Below the pieces are notes generated by a model. The model worked only from the letters and a program-made list of their open reading frames with translations, did no database searches and was not told where the DNA came from. This document shows positions 32,151-39,688 of a stretch of DNA of 44,262 nt, in pieces (position 1 is the first letter of the stretch; each line of letters begins with the position of its first letter). The position numbers and the translations under genes are program-made. Location of the stretch: assembly GCA_030700155.1 (NCBI GenBank), contig JAUYJU010000004.1:1-44262 (forward strand), given 5' to 3'. This stretch comes from Candidatus Nanoarchaeia archaeon (GTDB taxonomy: Archaea > Nanobdellota > Nanobdellia > SCGC-AAA011-G17 > JAUYJU01).

Positions 32151-32609
32151 GTGATACAATTAAAAGATATCCAAATATTAAGTCAGTTGAGAAAAAACAG
32201 CAGAAAAAGTTTAACTCAGTTGTCTAGAGAGACAAAAGTACCTGTCTCTACATTATATGATAAACTAAAAGGTTACAGGGGTAAAATAATCAAAAAGTTT
32301 ACTGCTTTGCTTGATTTTAAAGTTTTTGACTTTGATACACGAGCAACAATAGTAATCAAAGTTGATCATATGGGAAAAGAGGCATTAAGAAAACACTTGG
32401 AAAGACATTCAAGGGTTAATTCTTTGTACAGGATAAACAATGGTTTTGACTTTATGGTTGAAGGTCTATTCTGTAATGTAAAGGAATTAGAAGATTTCCT
32501 GGATGAACTTGAAACAACATATGATGTGATAGCAACTAAAGTTTATCACATGATTGATGATATCAAACGTGAAGCATTTCTTGAAAATTTACTGGAGGTG
32601 AAAAAATGA
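32151..32609 (+). CDS. Lrp/AsnC-like transcriptional regulator
   Basis: 152 residues. N-terminal helix-turn-helix (LKDIQILSQLRKNSRKSLTQLSRETKVPVSTLYDKLK) and a C-terminal RAM-like alpha/beta domain (ATIVIKVDHM, FDFMVEGLFCNVKELEDFLDEL). GTG start preceded by the strong Shine-Dalgarno GGGGTGG at 32140-32146; a TATA near 32098-32108 predicts a leader of about 23 nt, unlike the leaderless neighbours. First gene of a four-gene operon, with a 4-nt overlap to the next. Confidence 0.85.
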   Translation: MIQLKDIQILSQLRKNSRKSLTQLSRETKVPVSTLYDKLKGYRGKIIKKFTALLDFKVFDFDTRATIVIKVDHMGKEALRKHLERHSRVNSLYRINNGFDFMVEGLFCNVKELEDFLDELETTYDVIATKVYHMIDDIKREAFLENLLEVKK

Positions 32610-33088
32610 ACTGCGAATATAGTTTTTGCGATTGTGAGAAAGAAGTTGTTAAAAAAAGTGGACTTGAAGAAAAAGTTGCGCAATGTGATGATGCCCCAGA
32701 TATAGTAACTGGAAATCTGAAATATTTAGTTAAAGTTGCTCCTATTGCGTTGGCTGCTGATTACTTTGGTTTCTTGGGTAATGAAGGCCTTGATACTCCT
32801 GCTCTAACAACAATGGCAGCTTTAGGTGCAATGGCTGGTTATTTTGGAAGATTAAGAGATGCTTTGATATTAAGTGTTCCAGGATATTTTGTAGCTAAAA
32901 TTGGAGAGATGACAATGGATTATAATGCCCATGGCAATATGGATAGTGTACAACCTGATTTAGGGAAGAATATACTAATATTTGGCGGGGCTATGGCAGC
33001 AGCCGAATTAGTTAAGAAGTTTGGATTTGGTATAATTGGCAAGTTTCTTAGCAGTCCAACTAAAAAAGAAGAAGGAGAGTCTTTCTAA
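32606..33088 (+). CDS. Cys-rich N-terminus small membrane protein, 160 aa
   Basis: Not recognised. The N-terminal 30 residues have five Cys-Asp/Glu spacings (MNCEYSFCDCEKE, KVAQCDDAPD) suggestive of a metal site. Three or four hydrophobic segments follow (about 40-60, 67-85, 88-106, 123-150), Gly/Ala-rich. Start ATG overlaps the preceding stop, with Shine-Dalgarno GGAGGTG. Second gene of the Lrp-like operon; the operon's own regulator may control it. Confidence 0.7.
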   Translation: MNCEYSFCDCEKEVVKKSGLEEKVAQCDDAPDIVTGNLKYLVKVAPIALAADYFGFLGNEGLDTPALTTMAALGAMAGYFGRLRDALILSVPGYFVAKIGEMTMDYNAHGNMDSVQPDLGKNILIFGGAMAAAELVKKFGFGIIGKFLSSPTKKEEGESF

Positions 33089-33624
33089 TGGACATATTTG
33101 GACTTTATTATGGAAGAAAGAAGATAAATGCCAAACTTTTAATAAAAAATCTGTATAACTGTAGACAGAGATATGTAGAAGTATCAAATTCAATATTAAA
33201 TGATATTGAAATAAAAAGATTGGATAATGTTGGCTGCAAATTCAAAGAACTTTTATCCATTGCTGAAAAAATAAATATTGAATTCAGTATTCTCTACTGT
33301 AAAATTGAAAATTTGATAGATTGTGGAGATTATAAAAATAATCCGCTTAGTTATAGGTTTAAAAGTGAAAAGGATATTGCAGAATTTGGTTGTGATTTAA
33401 TTGAATCCAAAAAAGAAATAAGTTCTGTGGTTGTTGGATTATTAGAGAGCCATAAATATCTTGATTTGATAGAGATGTCTATAATCAAAGAAAGTTTGAA
33501 AGATATCCCTGTCTTAAAGTTGAATGAATTTCAAAGGAGGGTAGTAAGTTCTCTGAATAGGATAGTTTACAATGGAAAAGGAGAAAATGTTTCATTACAA
33601 AGTAAATTGCAGGGTAAAATTTGA
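33088..33624 (+). CDS. Hypothetical helical protein, 178 aa
   Basis: Not recognised. Third gene of the operon; the ATG overlaps the preceding TAA by 1 nt. Helical, no transmembrane segment. Cys-containing helices (LYNCRQRYVEV, VGCKFKELL, ILYCKIENLIDCGD, FGCDLIESKK) are noteworthy in number. A role in assembling the membrane protein upstream or in controlling the peptidase downstream is only context-based guesswork. Confidence 0.65.
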   Translation: MDIFGLYYGRKKINAKLLIKNLYNCRQRYVEVSNSILNDIEIKRLDNVGCKFKELLSIAEKINIEFSILYCKIENLIDCGDYKNNPLSYRFKSEKDIAEFGCDLIESKKEISSVVVGLLESHKYLDLIEMSIIKESLKDIPVLKLNEFQRRVVSSLNRIVYNGKGENVSLQSKLQGKI

Positions 33625-34234
33625 TAAAAAGGAATTAGATTATCATATTTCAACCGCAAGAGAATACCTTAACGGTCTATTTGGAAAATCAACCAAATGC
33701 TGCTCTGTTGAAGTGTTTAATCATAATGAATTTCCACATAGTGATTGTTCAGGAGCTTATCATCATTCTTGTAATAAAATATGTATTTATTATTCTGAAG
33801 ATCATGATAGTTTCTTTAGTCTACTGCTTCATGAAATGACACATAATAAGCTCCATGATATACTGGGAAATCCTCCAAGGTGGTTAGATGAGGGGCTTGC
33901 TCAATATGCAGTTTTTAAAAATGGAAAAGTAATTCCAGGTAAAATTAAAATGAATTCACTTGAAACTATTTTAAATTCTGCTATAAAAGATGAATTAATG
34001 CCTTTGGATTATTTAATTAATGGAGATTCTTTTAATTGTAATAGGAGTCTAGCTTATGCTGAATCCTGGTCTTTTATTCATTTTTTGATAAATACTTATA
34101 GATTTAATAAATATTTTAAAAGATTTAAAGACACTAAACGTGAATTCTTCAATGAAGACGAGATTAAAAATTTAGAACCCAGATGGATTGCTTATTTAGA
34201 TTTGATTACCACCAGCCAAGAAGCCTGCCTATGA
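33587..34234 (+). CDS. Gluzincin-type zinc peptidase (peptidase MA-like)
   Basis: 215 residues from the ATG at 33587. An ATG at 33572 is also in frame, but Shine-Dalgarno AAGGAG precedes the later ATG. The zinc motif HEMTH with a downstream Glu (LLLHEMTHNKLHD..PRWLDEGLAQYA) is the peptidase MA layout: HExxH and the third ligand Glu in the WxxEG element. Cys-rich FNHNEFPHSDCSGAYHHSCNKIC precedes it. Overlaps the third operon gene by 38 nt. No signal peptide, so cytoplasmic. Confidence 0.8.
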   Translation: MFHYKVNCRVKFDKKELDYHISTAREYLNGLFGKSTKCCSVEVFNHNEFPHSDCSGAYHHSCNKICIYYSEDHDSFFSLLLHEMTHNKLHDILGNPPRWLDEGLAQYAVFKNGKVIPGKIKMNSLETILNSAIKDELMPLDYLINGDSFNCNRSLAYAESWSFIHFLINTYRFNKYFKRFKDTKREFFNEDEIKNLEPRWIAYLDLITTSQEACL

Positions 34235-34298
34235 TGATTACTATAATCAAACTAAGAACTATCTCCCCTAAACTTAATTTGTACCTCTTACGTTTCAT
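34206..34298 (-). CDS. 30-residue single-pass membrane protein
   Basis: ATG at 34298 overlaps the TGA of the 67-residue membrane gene (ATGA). Product: basic MKRKRYKLSLGE then about 13 hydrophobic residues and RLLGWW. Short but clearly coupled. Its last 29 nt overlap the 3' end of the peptidase gene on the opposite strand. Partner of the protein at 34295-34498, like the pair at 28987-29291 but in reverse order. Confidence 0.55.
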   Translation of the reverse strand: MKRKRYKLSLGEIVLSLIIVIIIGRLLGWW

Positions 34299-34498
34299 TT
34301 AAGCACCTCTTCTTTATTCAGGATTATATATCCTATTAAGATAGTGAAGTAGACTATACTTAATAAAGTTAACCATTTAAAATTTTTTAAAAAATCTAAA
34401 AATTGAAGAAGATTATTTATTGTTATTATAACTACACCCGCAGCTAGAAGAGGAATCCATACCTGCTCTTTTTCCTTGAAGCTATCTAAAAAGGCCAT
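34295..34498 (-). CDS. Small two-helix membrane protein, 67 aa
   Basis: Two hydrophobic segments (about 13-32 and 40-60), charged start MAFLDSFKEKEQVW and basic/acidic end NKEEVLK. A TATA box at 34519-34525 is 24 nt upstream (leaderless), preceded by the 42-bp element copy 2. It is not clearly homologous to the 68-residue protein at 28987, though size and layout match. Confidence 0.65.
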   Translation of the reverse strand: MAFLDSFKEKEQVWIPLLAAGVVIITINNLLQFLDFLKNFKWLTLLSIVYFTILIGYIILNKEEVLK

Positions 34499-34518
34499 AA
34501 TACTAGAATTAATTTAAG

Positions 34519-34560
34519 TTTAATAAGCTTTATTCAGAAAATTCCGGAAGATTTTCGGTT
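34519..34560 (-). promoter_or_regulatory. 42-bp CCG(W)AA...TTCCGGAA element with TATA box, copy 2
   Basis: Minus strand, begins AACCGAAAATCTTCCGGAAT and ends TATTAAA. 38 of 42 bases match copy 3 at 36929-36970. Contains the palindrome TTCCGGAA. Overlaps the stop codon of the HAD-like gene and drives the small membrane protein pair at 34498. Confidence 0.55.
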
Positions 34561-35056
34561 AAATATTTTTTAGCATATCTGCAATTTCTTTCCAATTATT
34601 TACTCTTTTAACATAATTAAGAAATCCTTCCCAACCTTTAATCTCACTTTCTTGAGGTTTGAATAAATATAAATTATCTACATAATCTATCATATACTTA
34701 AGAACTTCTAATCTATCATCTATAAAGTGGGTTATTCCAATTTTTGCACAAATCGGACCTTTTCCACTTCTTTCCCTACAAAAATGCAAACGTTCTTTGG
34801 GTATTCCTGTGATTTCATAAAATCCTGTGTGGGTCATCCATTCCAAACTTTTTCTTTGATTATTCTCACCGCATTTAGAAACTATGAAAAGTTTATCTTT
34901 GAAGATTCCTTTGTTTAATTTAGAAAGATATTCAAAAGCTCCTGGTACTGCTGTAGTGTTTAGATAGTTATCGCTAAAAAATGAGGTATCTTTTGAGTCA
35001 TTTATCCTGTCTATTATTACACCTCCAATATCTACTCCTAATTTATATTCTGTCAT
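34559..35056 (-). CDS. HAD-superfamily hydrolase-like protein
   Basis: 165 residues. Motif I is GVDIGGVIID (Asp9; second motif position Gly as in the DLGGV-type HADs), motif IV is HFIDDRLEVL (Asp-Asp), with VSKCGE between them as the motif II region (Ser). Small cap. Substrate unknown; nearby tRNA genes do not prove an RNA role. It ends against the 42-bp element copy 2. Confidence 0.8.
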   Translation of the reverse strand: MTEYKLGVDIGGVIIDRINDSKDTSFFSDNYLNTTAVPGAFEYLSKLNKGIFKDKLFIVSKCGENNQRKSLEWMTHTGFYEITGIPKERLHFCRERSGKGPICAKIGITHFIDDRLEVLKYMIDYVDNLYLFKPQESEIKGWEGFLNYVKRVNNWKEIADMLKNI

Positions 35057-35123
35057 AATTAAGATCTGGAGAATTTGCTATATTAAATTAACCTTATAAT
35101 AATATATATTGACATTATAGGTA

Positions 35124-35134
35124 AATTTATAAAT
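35124..35134 (+). promoter_or_regulatory. TATA box of the tRNA genes
   Basis: AATTTATAAAT about 31 nt before the first base of tRNA-Val at 35160. tRNA-Val and tRNA-Gly are 7 nt apart and probably share one transcript. Confidence 0.5.
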
Positions 35135-35159
35135 AATCTACTTCTGAAACAGTCTTATC

Positions 35160-35235
35160 GGGCCAGTGGTCTAGTGGCTATGACATCACCCTTACAAGGT
35201 GGAGGTCACAGGTTCAAATCCTGTCTGGCCCACCA
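35160..35235 (+). tRNA. tRNA-Val (anticodon TAC), CCA encoded
   Basis: Cloverleaf: acceptor GGGCCAG (35160-35166) pairs with CTGGCCC (35225-35231), discriminator A, encoded CCA at 35233-35235. Anticodon loop CTTACAA gives TAC (Val). T-arm has GGTTCAAATC. No intron. Confidence 0.95.
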
Positions 35236-35242
35236 TTTTTAT

Positions 35243-35316
35243 GCGCGAGTAGTTTAGCCTGGTTAGAATGGAGCGTTGCCAACGCTTTGACCCGGGTTCG
35301 AATCCCGGCTCGCGCA
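35243..35316 (+). tRNA. tRNA-Gly (anticodon GCC)
   Basis: Acceptor GCGCGAG (35243-35249) pairs with CTCGCGC (35309-35315), discriminator A. Anticodon loop TTGCCAA gives GCC (Gly). T-arm GGTTCGAATC. No encoded CCA, no intron. The tyrosine recombinase gene starts 61 nt downstream, so this gene is a possible attachment site. Confidence 0.95.
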
Positions 35317-35377
35317 TCTACCCTTTGTGTGATTTTGAAGCGCAAACTATTTAAGTTAGAACTACTTCTAGAAAAAG

Positions 35378-36553
35378 ATGGTAGATAGATATATTGATCC
35401 ACATAATTTTGAAGAGCGTTATAATAAATGGAGAAATAAAATAAACTCTATTGATGGCATTTGTAAAAAAGATAGCGATCTTATCTTGACTTACCTAGAT
35501 GATATGTCGCAAGGCATGAATGTAGCAATAGGTCATAGCAAAGGATCAAGAAGCTTTACTAGACTGATGACTTTAAGAACAAGAATACCTCAAATTATTA
35601 GACTTTTAGAAAAACATTTAGAGATAAACAGCATAACACAAGCGACAGAAAGAGATTTAAGTAAATTATTTACAATGATGAGAACTGGCGCTATAGGGAA
35701 AGATAATGGGGGTAAATATAAATCAACAAGAGACTTTGTTAAGGATCTAAAAAGCTTCTGGCATTGGTATCAAAAATATATTTTTGAGACTAAAAACAAA
35801 CACCTACTTGATATTACTCTTAGTTTAGATACAAGCAAAGATGAAAAACCAAAATGGGTGTGGATTAAACAAGAAGATCTAGAAAAACTTGCCAACAATT
35901 CTACACAATATAAGTATAAGGTAATGCTTTACCTATTATTTGAAAGTGGTATTAGAGCGCCAAGCGAACTTTTCAATGTTAAAGTTAAGGATTTGATTTT
36001 TAAAGAAGACTTTGCTTTACTACACGTTAGGTATTCAAAAACTTTTGAAAGAAAAATCAAGCTTTTCTTTTCAATAAGTGTGCTGAAAGGATGGATAAAT
36101 AGTCAAAACTTAAAACCAGAAGATCACTTATTTAATCTTTCTGCTGGGAAAACTAATCAATATCTTAAGAGACTAGGTAAACGGGTTTTAGGAAAGGAGT
36201 TTACTATGTATGATCTAAGGCACTCTAGTGCTGTATACTGGCTTCCTAGATGCAAAACTGAGTCTGCTATGATGTATCGTTTTGGCTGGAAGAAGGCTGA
36301 TAAAATATTCTATTATTCGGAATTTTTAGGTATGCGTGATACTACACAACAAGAAGATCTTTATGTTGATACAACTAAAACTGAACTTGAGAATGAGATT
36401 ACAAAAGAGAAACAGAAAAGAGAGATGCTTGAAAGCCAGATGGAAGATATGAACAAACAAATTCTTCTTATGAAGAAAGCTTTTGTAGGTTTTGCCAAGT
36501 CTTTGCCAAAAGAGAATAGAACTAAAATATTGAAGGAGCATATTTTGAATTAA
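35378..36553 (+). CDS. Tyrosine recombinase/integrase with C-terminal coiled coil
   Basis: 391 residues. N-terminal SAM-like core-binding region (about 1-150) and catalytic domain: Arg193 in GIRAPSEL, Lys221 in YSKTFERK, YDLRH (Arg281, with Tyr278 where His is usual), Trp304, and nucleophile Tyr312/Tyr313 in KIFYYSEFLGM. A basic/acidic coiled coil (about 330-391) follows. Related archaeal recombinases integrate plasmids or viruses, or have chromosomal roles. Located next to tRNA-Gly. Predicted active, since the pentad is mostly complete. Confidence 0.88.
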   Translation: MVDRYIDPHNFEERYNKWRNKINSIDGICKKDSDLILTYLDDMSQGMNVAIGHSKGSRSFTRLMTLRTRIPQIIRLLEKHLEINSITQATERDLSKLFTMMRTGAIGKDNGGKYKSTRDFVKDLKSFWHWYQKYIFETKNKHLLDITLSLDTSKDEKPKWVWIKQEDLEKLANNSTQYKYKVMLYLLFESGIRAPSELFNVKVKDLIFKEDFALLHVRYSKTFERKIKLFFSISVLKGWINSQNLKPEDHLFNLSAGKTNQYLKRLGKRVLGKEFTMYDLRHSSAVYWLPRCKTESAMMYRFGWKKADKIFYYSEFLGMRDTTQQEDLYVDTTKTELENEITKEKQKREMLESQMEDMNKQILLMKKAFVGFAKSLPKENRTKILKEHILN

Positions 36554-36572
36554 ACTACGGGGACTGTTTAAA

Positions 36573-36929
36573 GTGATAATTGAATTTAGTATAGAACATA
36601 AACGTAAAAGGGAAGATAGAGAAGCTTTGATTAATTATATGAATAAAGAATATAGTGCAGAATTAGTTTCTGTAAGCCATAACGGGCAAACTCCAATTTT
36701 AATAAAACTTTTAGGATTTTTGCCCATTCCATCTGCCTTGCTAAATATTTTTAACGAAGGAGCATATGAAGTTTTTATGGAGTGTTCAAAACAAATTAGA
36801 AAAAGATGTAAAAGTTGTGGTTTCCCAATAAATAAAAAAGATCTTATTGATAGACATAGACATGGTAGAAAGATAGATTGCAGATGTTGTTGGGATGATC
36901 TTGATGATAAAGGGAGGCTTAGAAAATAA
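36573..36929 (+). CDS. Hypothetical protein with C-terminal zinc-binding Cys pairs
   Basis: 118 residues, GTG start at 36573, 19 nt after the integrase stop, so probably co-transcribed. N-terminal alpha/beta region of about 75 residues, then a zinc-binding pattern CKSCG ... CRCC (about 79-107) with His residues between (DRHRHGRKID). May be a DNA- or RNA-binding accessory factor for the recombinase, by context only. Confidence 0.65.
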   Translation: MIIEFSIEHKRKREDREALINYMNKEYSAELVSVSHNGQTPILIKLLGFLPIPSALLNIFNEGAYEVFMECSKQIRKRCKSCGFPINKKDLIDRHRHGRKIDCRCCWDDLDDKGRLRK

Positions 36930-36970
36930 ACCGTAAATCTTCCGGAAAATTCTGAATAAAGCGTATTAAA
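36929..36970 (+). promoter_or_regulatory. 42-bp CCG(W)AA...TTCCGGAA element with TATA box, copy 3
   Basis: Plus strand, begins AACCGTAAATCTTCCGGAAA at the stop codon of the preceding gene and ends TATTAAA (36964-36970). 38 of 42 bases equal copy 2, which lies inverted at 34519-34560. Contains TTCCGGAA. No protein-coding gene follows on the plus strand. Confidence 0.55.
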
Positions 36971-36991
36971 GCTGATTTCTAAGAATTAATC

Positions 36992-37038
36992 ATACCAACC
37001 AGGGTATAAGCCTCAGATGTTCTCTGGGGCTATCTTTT
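36992..37038 (+). ncRNA. Candidate small RNA with terminal hairpin
   Basis: Expected transcription start about 25 nt after the TATA box of copy 3. The stretch contains a 9-bp hairpin: AGCCTCAGA (37009-37017), loop TGTTC, TCTGGGGCT (37023-37031), followed by ATCTTTT, a terminator-like ending. No open reading frame of useful length. The hairpin also lies at the 3' end of the convergent lipoprotein gene and could simply be its terminator. The transcript is predicted, not shown. Confidence 0.3.
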
Positions 37039-38034
37039 CTCGTAAACAAGTCTTACTACGGAACTCTTAGACTTCCAGGGGTCAGCGTTGCAGTCTAAAA
37101 TTGCAAACAAATATCCACTTCTTGCTTTTCGTATGCCCATCTTTGCAACAGAATTATTGTTTTCTGGTGCAAGAAATTCAATATATCTTGCTGTCCTAGG
37201 GTCTTGTGGAGCATCTTGTCTTGGCATCCCCTGAGAATTTGCATTCGTCAACCATTCTTCAACATCCACAGACCAATTGCTCTTAAATGTTTTTTTTAAT
37301 ATTTCTGAGTAATTAGGCGTTAGTTTTCCATCAATAAACTTATGGTTTTGATTTAAGTAAAATGTTCCATTTTTCTTTTCAAATGCAGCATCAATCCATT
37401 CATAGCTTTCTTTATAGCGTGAATCATAAATTGAATTCTTAATTTCTTCCACTTCTTTTTTTGAAAGTTTATTTCCTAAACCGTCTCTTACATTATCTGA
37501 ATCTAAAAAGTGAAGAAAATCTGCATATTCTTTTAAAGTCATAATTCTTGCTTTTTCTTTATGCGCTTTTTCTTGAGCTTCATACCAATTACATTCCTCT
37601 AAAAATTCCGCCGATTGAGCAACATACAAATTATGCTGTGCAAAATTTATATATCTTGATAAATGAACAACGTAAACATCAAACTCTTGGGTAGTGTAGG
37701 CGCCTCTTTCATCATTTACTTTCACCTTGATTTTAGAGCTATACTCTTGCGATTTTGGAGTCCATCTAAGTTTCCCCTCTTCAAAAGAATGTGAGATAGC
37801 AAACACTGGATCCTTAGAGAATTTAAGTTCATGCAATTCCCTTCTCTCAAATTCGTATCTTAAAGGCTCTCCATCTGGATCTACGGCTTTTACATCATAA
37901 GAAAATTCTTCTCCAGTAAAAACCACTATATCTTTTGGAGGTGTAGAAGTGATTACTGGTGGACTGTTAGGTTTTCCAGAACAGCCTAAAAATGCTGTTG
38001 CACCCATTACTAATGCGCATAGTGTTTTTTTCAT
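37030..38034 (-). CDS. Lipoprotein with Ig-like N-terminal domain, 334 aa
   Basis: Signal peptide and lipobox FLGC (Cys18), then an Ig/cadherin-like domain (SPPVITSTPP...YDVKAVDPDGEPLRYEF) matching those at 1-396 and 3669-5132. The remaining 200 residues are not recognised and contain two Cys (ECNWYE and LDCNADPW) and a hydrophobic YLFAILDC strand; carbohydrate or protein binding outside the cell is possible. Divergent from the lipoprotein gene at 38128 and likely co-regulated with it. Confidence 0.75.
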   Translation of the reverse strand: MKKTLCALVMGATAFLGCSGKPNSPPVITSTPPKDIVVFTGEEFSYDVKAVDPDGEPLRYEFERRELHELKFSKDPVFAISHSFEEGKLRWTPKSQEYSSKIKVKVNDERGAYTTQEFDVYVVHLSRYINFAQHNLYVAQSAEFLEECNWYEAQEKAHKEKARIMTLKEYADFLHFLDSDNVRDGLGNKLSKKEVEEIKNSIYDSRYKESYEWIDAAFEKKNGTFYLNQNHKFIDGKLTPNYSEILKKTFKSNWSVDVEEWLTNANSQGMPRQDAPQDPRTARYIEFLAPENNNSVAKMGIRKARSGYLFAILDCNADPWKSKSSVVRLVYEKR

Positions 38035-38127
38035 GTTTACCTATATAGAAAACATCGTTTAAAAGGTTTATGCTTACTACTATGAACATCCAGTAACCTT
38101 TAAATAAACAAATAACTAATTTAGATT

Positions 38128-39147
38128 ATGCTTAAAAGAACCTTAACTGCATTGGTGTTAGCTAGCTCAGCAGTTATAGGCTGTGGTATGTCAGGTCAAT
38201 CAAATGCGTCAACAAATCAATCATATTCTGATGAAACTCTGCAAATTGCTAAAAAGAAAATAGATGAAGGAGAGTATAACTCAGCAATTAGGATATTAGA
38301 AGGATATGCAACAAATAACTCAAATACCATAGCGCAAAGAAATTTCCTTTTGGGAGAGGCTAATCTAAAATCAATAAGTTCTTCCAGCTTGATGGCTTTA
38401 TGGGCTCCTTCCCAGAATGGTGGAAAATCGCCAAGACTTAATGAAGAATATAGCATAGCAGTTAATGAATTTCGAAAAACCCATGATAATGCAGGTGATT
38501 ATTTCAAAACTGCAATAGAATTAGATTCAGAACTGGAGAGTAGATTAAAATATATTTATCTTGTAAAAAATAAAAAATTAGCTGATGCAGATTTGTTTGA
38601 ACCAGTACTTCTAGCTCGTTTAAAGGAAGTTTACTCTGCTTATGACAAACCGTCTTTACTTGAATTGATAAATATTGATAGTTATGACCTTGAAGCTATA
38701 AGAGAAAGCAGATTAAGACTTTTGGAAGGAGAATATAAACGTGCAATGTTTGAATATATGCCAAAATTACCCAAACCAATAAGTGTTAATTTAAAAGGCA
38801 GGGCTCTTGAAAAAGAAAAAGAAAGATGGGAAAGAGACCTTCAAGATGAAAAAGAAAGATCAGACACAGAATTTGCAGGAGAAAAAGAAAGAGTAACAAA
38901 TGAATTTGAAGCTAAAAAAGCTGAAGTTAGAAAGATGGGAGCATTTGAACTACTTAAACCAACTAAAATAAAAAATGATTTTGATATAAGCTGGCTTAAG
39001 GAAGATGAAGTTGTTATTCTGAAAAGTTCTAAAAAAGAAGCAGAGTTCTTGACAATTGAACTTAGCGGTCGTCCAGAACTGCATATTATTAAGGTTAAAT
39101 TAGCTGAAAACGGAAAACTCGAACCTTTTATTGGAGTAAGACGTTAA
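38128..39147 (+). CDS. Lipoprotein with TPR-like helices, 339 aa
   Basis: Lipobox VIGC (Cys19) after a typical signal peptide. Residues about 35-130 form TPR-like helices (AKKKIDEGEYNSAIRILEGYA, FLLGEANLKSISS, AGDYFKTAIELDSELESRL). Residues about 230-275 are a long charged Lys/Glu/Arg coiled coil. The last 60 residues form a beta domain. It may scaffold an envelope complex. Plus TATA at about 38096-38106, minus TATA of the divergent lipoprotein nearby. Confidence 0.75.
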   Translation: MLKRTLTALVLASSAVIGCGMSGQSNASTNQSYSDETLQIAKKKIDEGEYNSAIRILEGYATNNSNTIAQRNFLLGEANLKSISSSSLMALWAPSQNGGKSPRLNEEYSIAVNEFRKTHDNAGDYFKTAIELDSELESRLKYIYLVKNKKLADADLFEPVLLARLKEVYSAYDKPSLLELINIDSYDLEAIRESRLRLLEGEYKRAMFEYMPKLPKPISVNLKGRALEKEKERWERDLQDEKERSDTEFAGEKERVTNEFEAKKAEVRKMGAFELLKPTKIKNDFDISWLKEDEVVILKSSKKEAEFLTIELSGRPELHIIKVKLAENGKLEPFIGVRR

Positions 39148-39153
39148 AACTTT

Positions 39154-39687
39154 TTAATTTATCTTCCTTATCACTTCTATTTGCTTCTTGAAAAAGCCAG
39201 AGATCCAATATGCAAAAATTAACCATAATATTAATGGAACTATCCAAAGCTTTATTTTTAAGAAATTAATAAAGGGATTATTTATACAAAAATCTAAAGT
39301 TCCCCCTTTAAGATTATCTGTCCCACATAAAAAATTTCCAATGAATTCATGGTAACCAAAAATTAGAGGTATCAACCACCTGCTCCTATCTAATTTTTTT
39401 CTGGTAAGCCAAACAAAAATTAAAGCAAGCCCTATTATTAAGATTGTACCACCGAATGGAGTTAAAGCAGTTTTTATTGCAGGAATAGTTTGTTGAGGTA
39501 TACTAAAAATTGGTAGAGGAGAACAAGATACGTAATTTGAAAATTCAAACTTTGGAGAAAAACTGAAAATAACATGTCCGAATTCGTGTAAATAAAAAGA
39601 ACCACAATAAGTCAATGAAGCTAAGATATAGCTTACAGTTATGATACTAAAAAAGCACATAACTAACGTTTTAATTTTGTAATTCAT
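39154..39687 (-). CDS. M50-like (site-2 protease type) membrane metalloprotease, short
   Basis: 177 residues, about five hydrophobic segments. The zinc motif HEFGH (residues about 34-38) sits at the edge of a membrane helix, the typical M50 position. A second GTDNLKGG stretch may supply the Asp ligand (G-x-D-N). The usual third motif is not obvious, so the family call is tentative. Starts 1 nt after the AbrB-PhoU gene (TAA-A-ATG), so the two form an operon. Confidence 0.65.
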   Translation of the reverse strand: MNYKIKTLVMCFFSIITVSYILASLTYCGSFYLHEFGHVIFSFSPKFEFSNYVSCSPLPIFSIPQQTIPAIKTALTPFGGTILIIGLALIFVWLTRKKLDRSRWLIPLIFGYHEFIGNFLCGTDNLKGGTLDFCINNPFINFLKIKLWIVPLILWLIFAYWISGFFKKQIEVIRKIN

Positions 39688-39688
39688 T

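Noticed and set aside
35214-35402. Minus-strand ORF of 62 codons across the tRNA genes
   Set aside because: Spans tRNA-Val and tRNA-Gly; sequence is tRNA complement, not coding.
37017-37070. 17-codon plus-strand ORF after the 42-bp element
   Set aside because: Very short, no Shine-Dalgarno, antisense to the lipoprotein C-terminus and inside the hairpin; the RNA reading is preferred.
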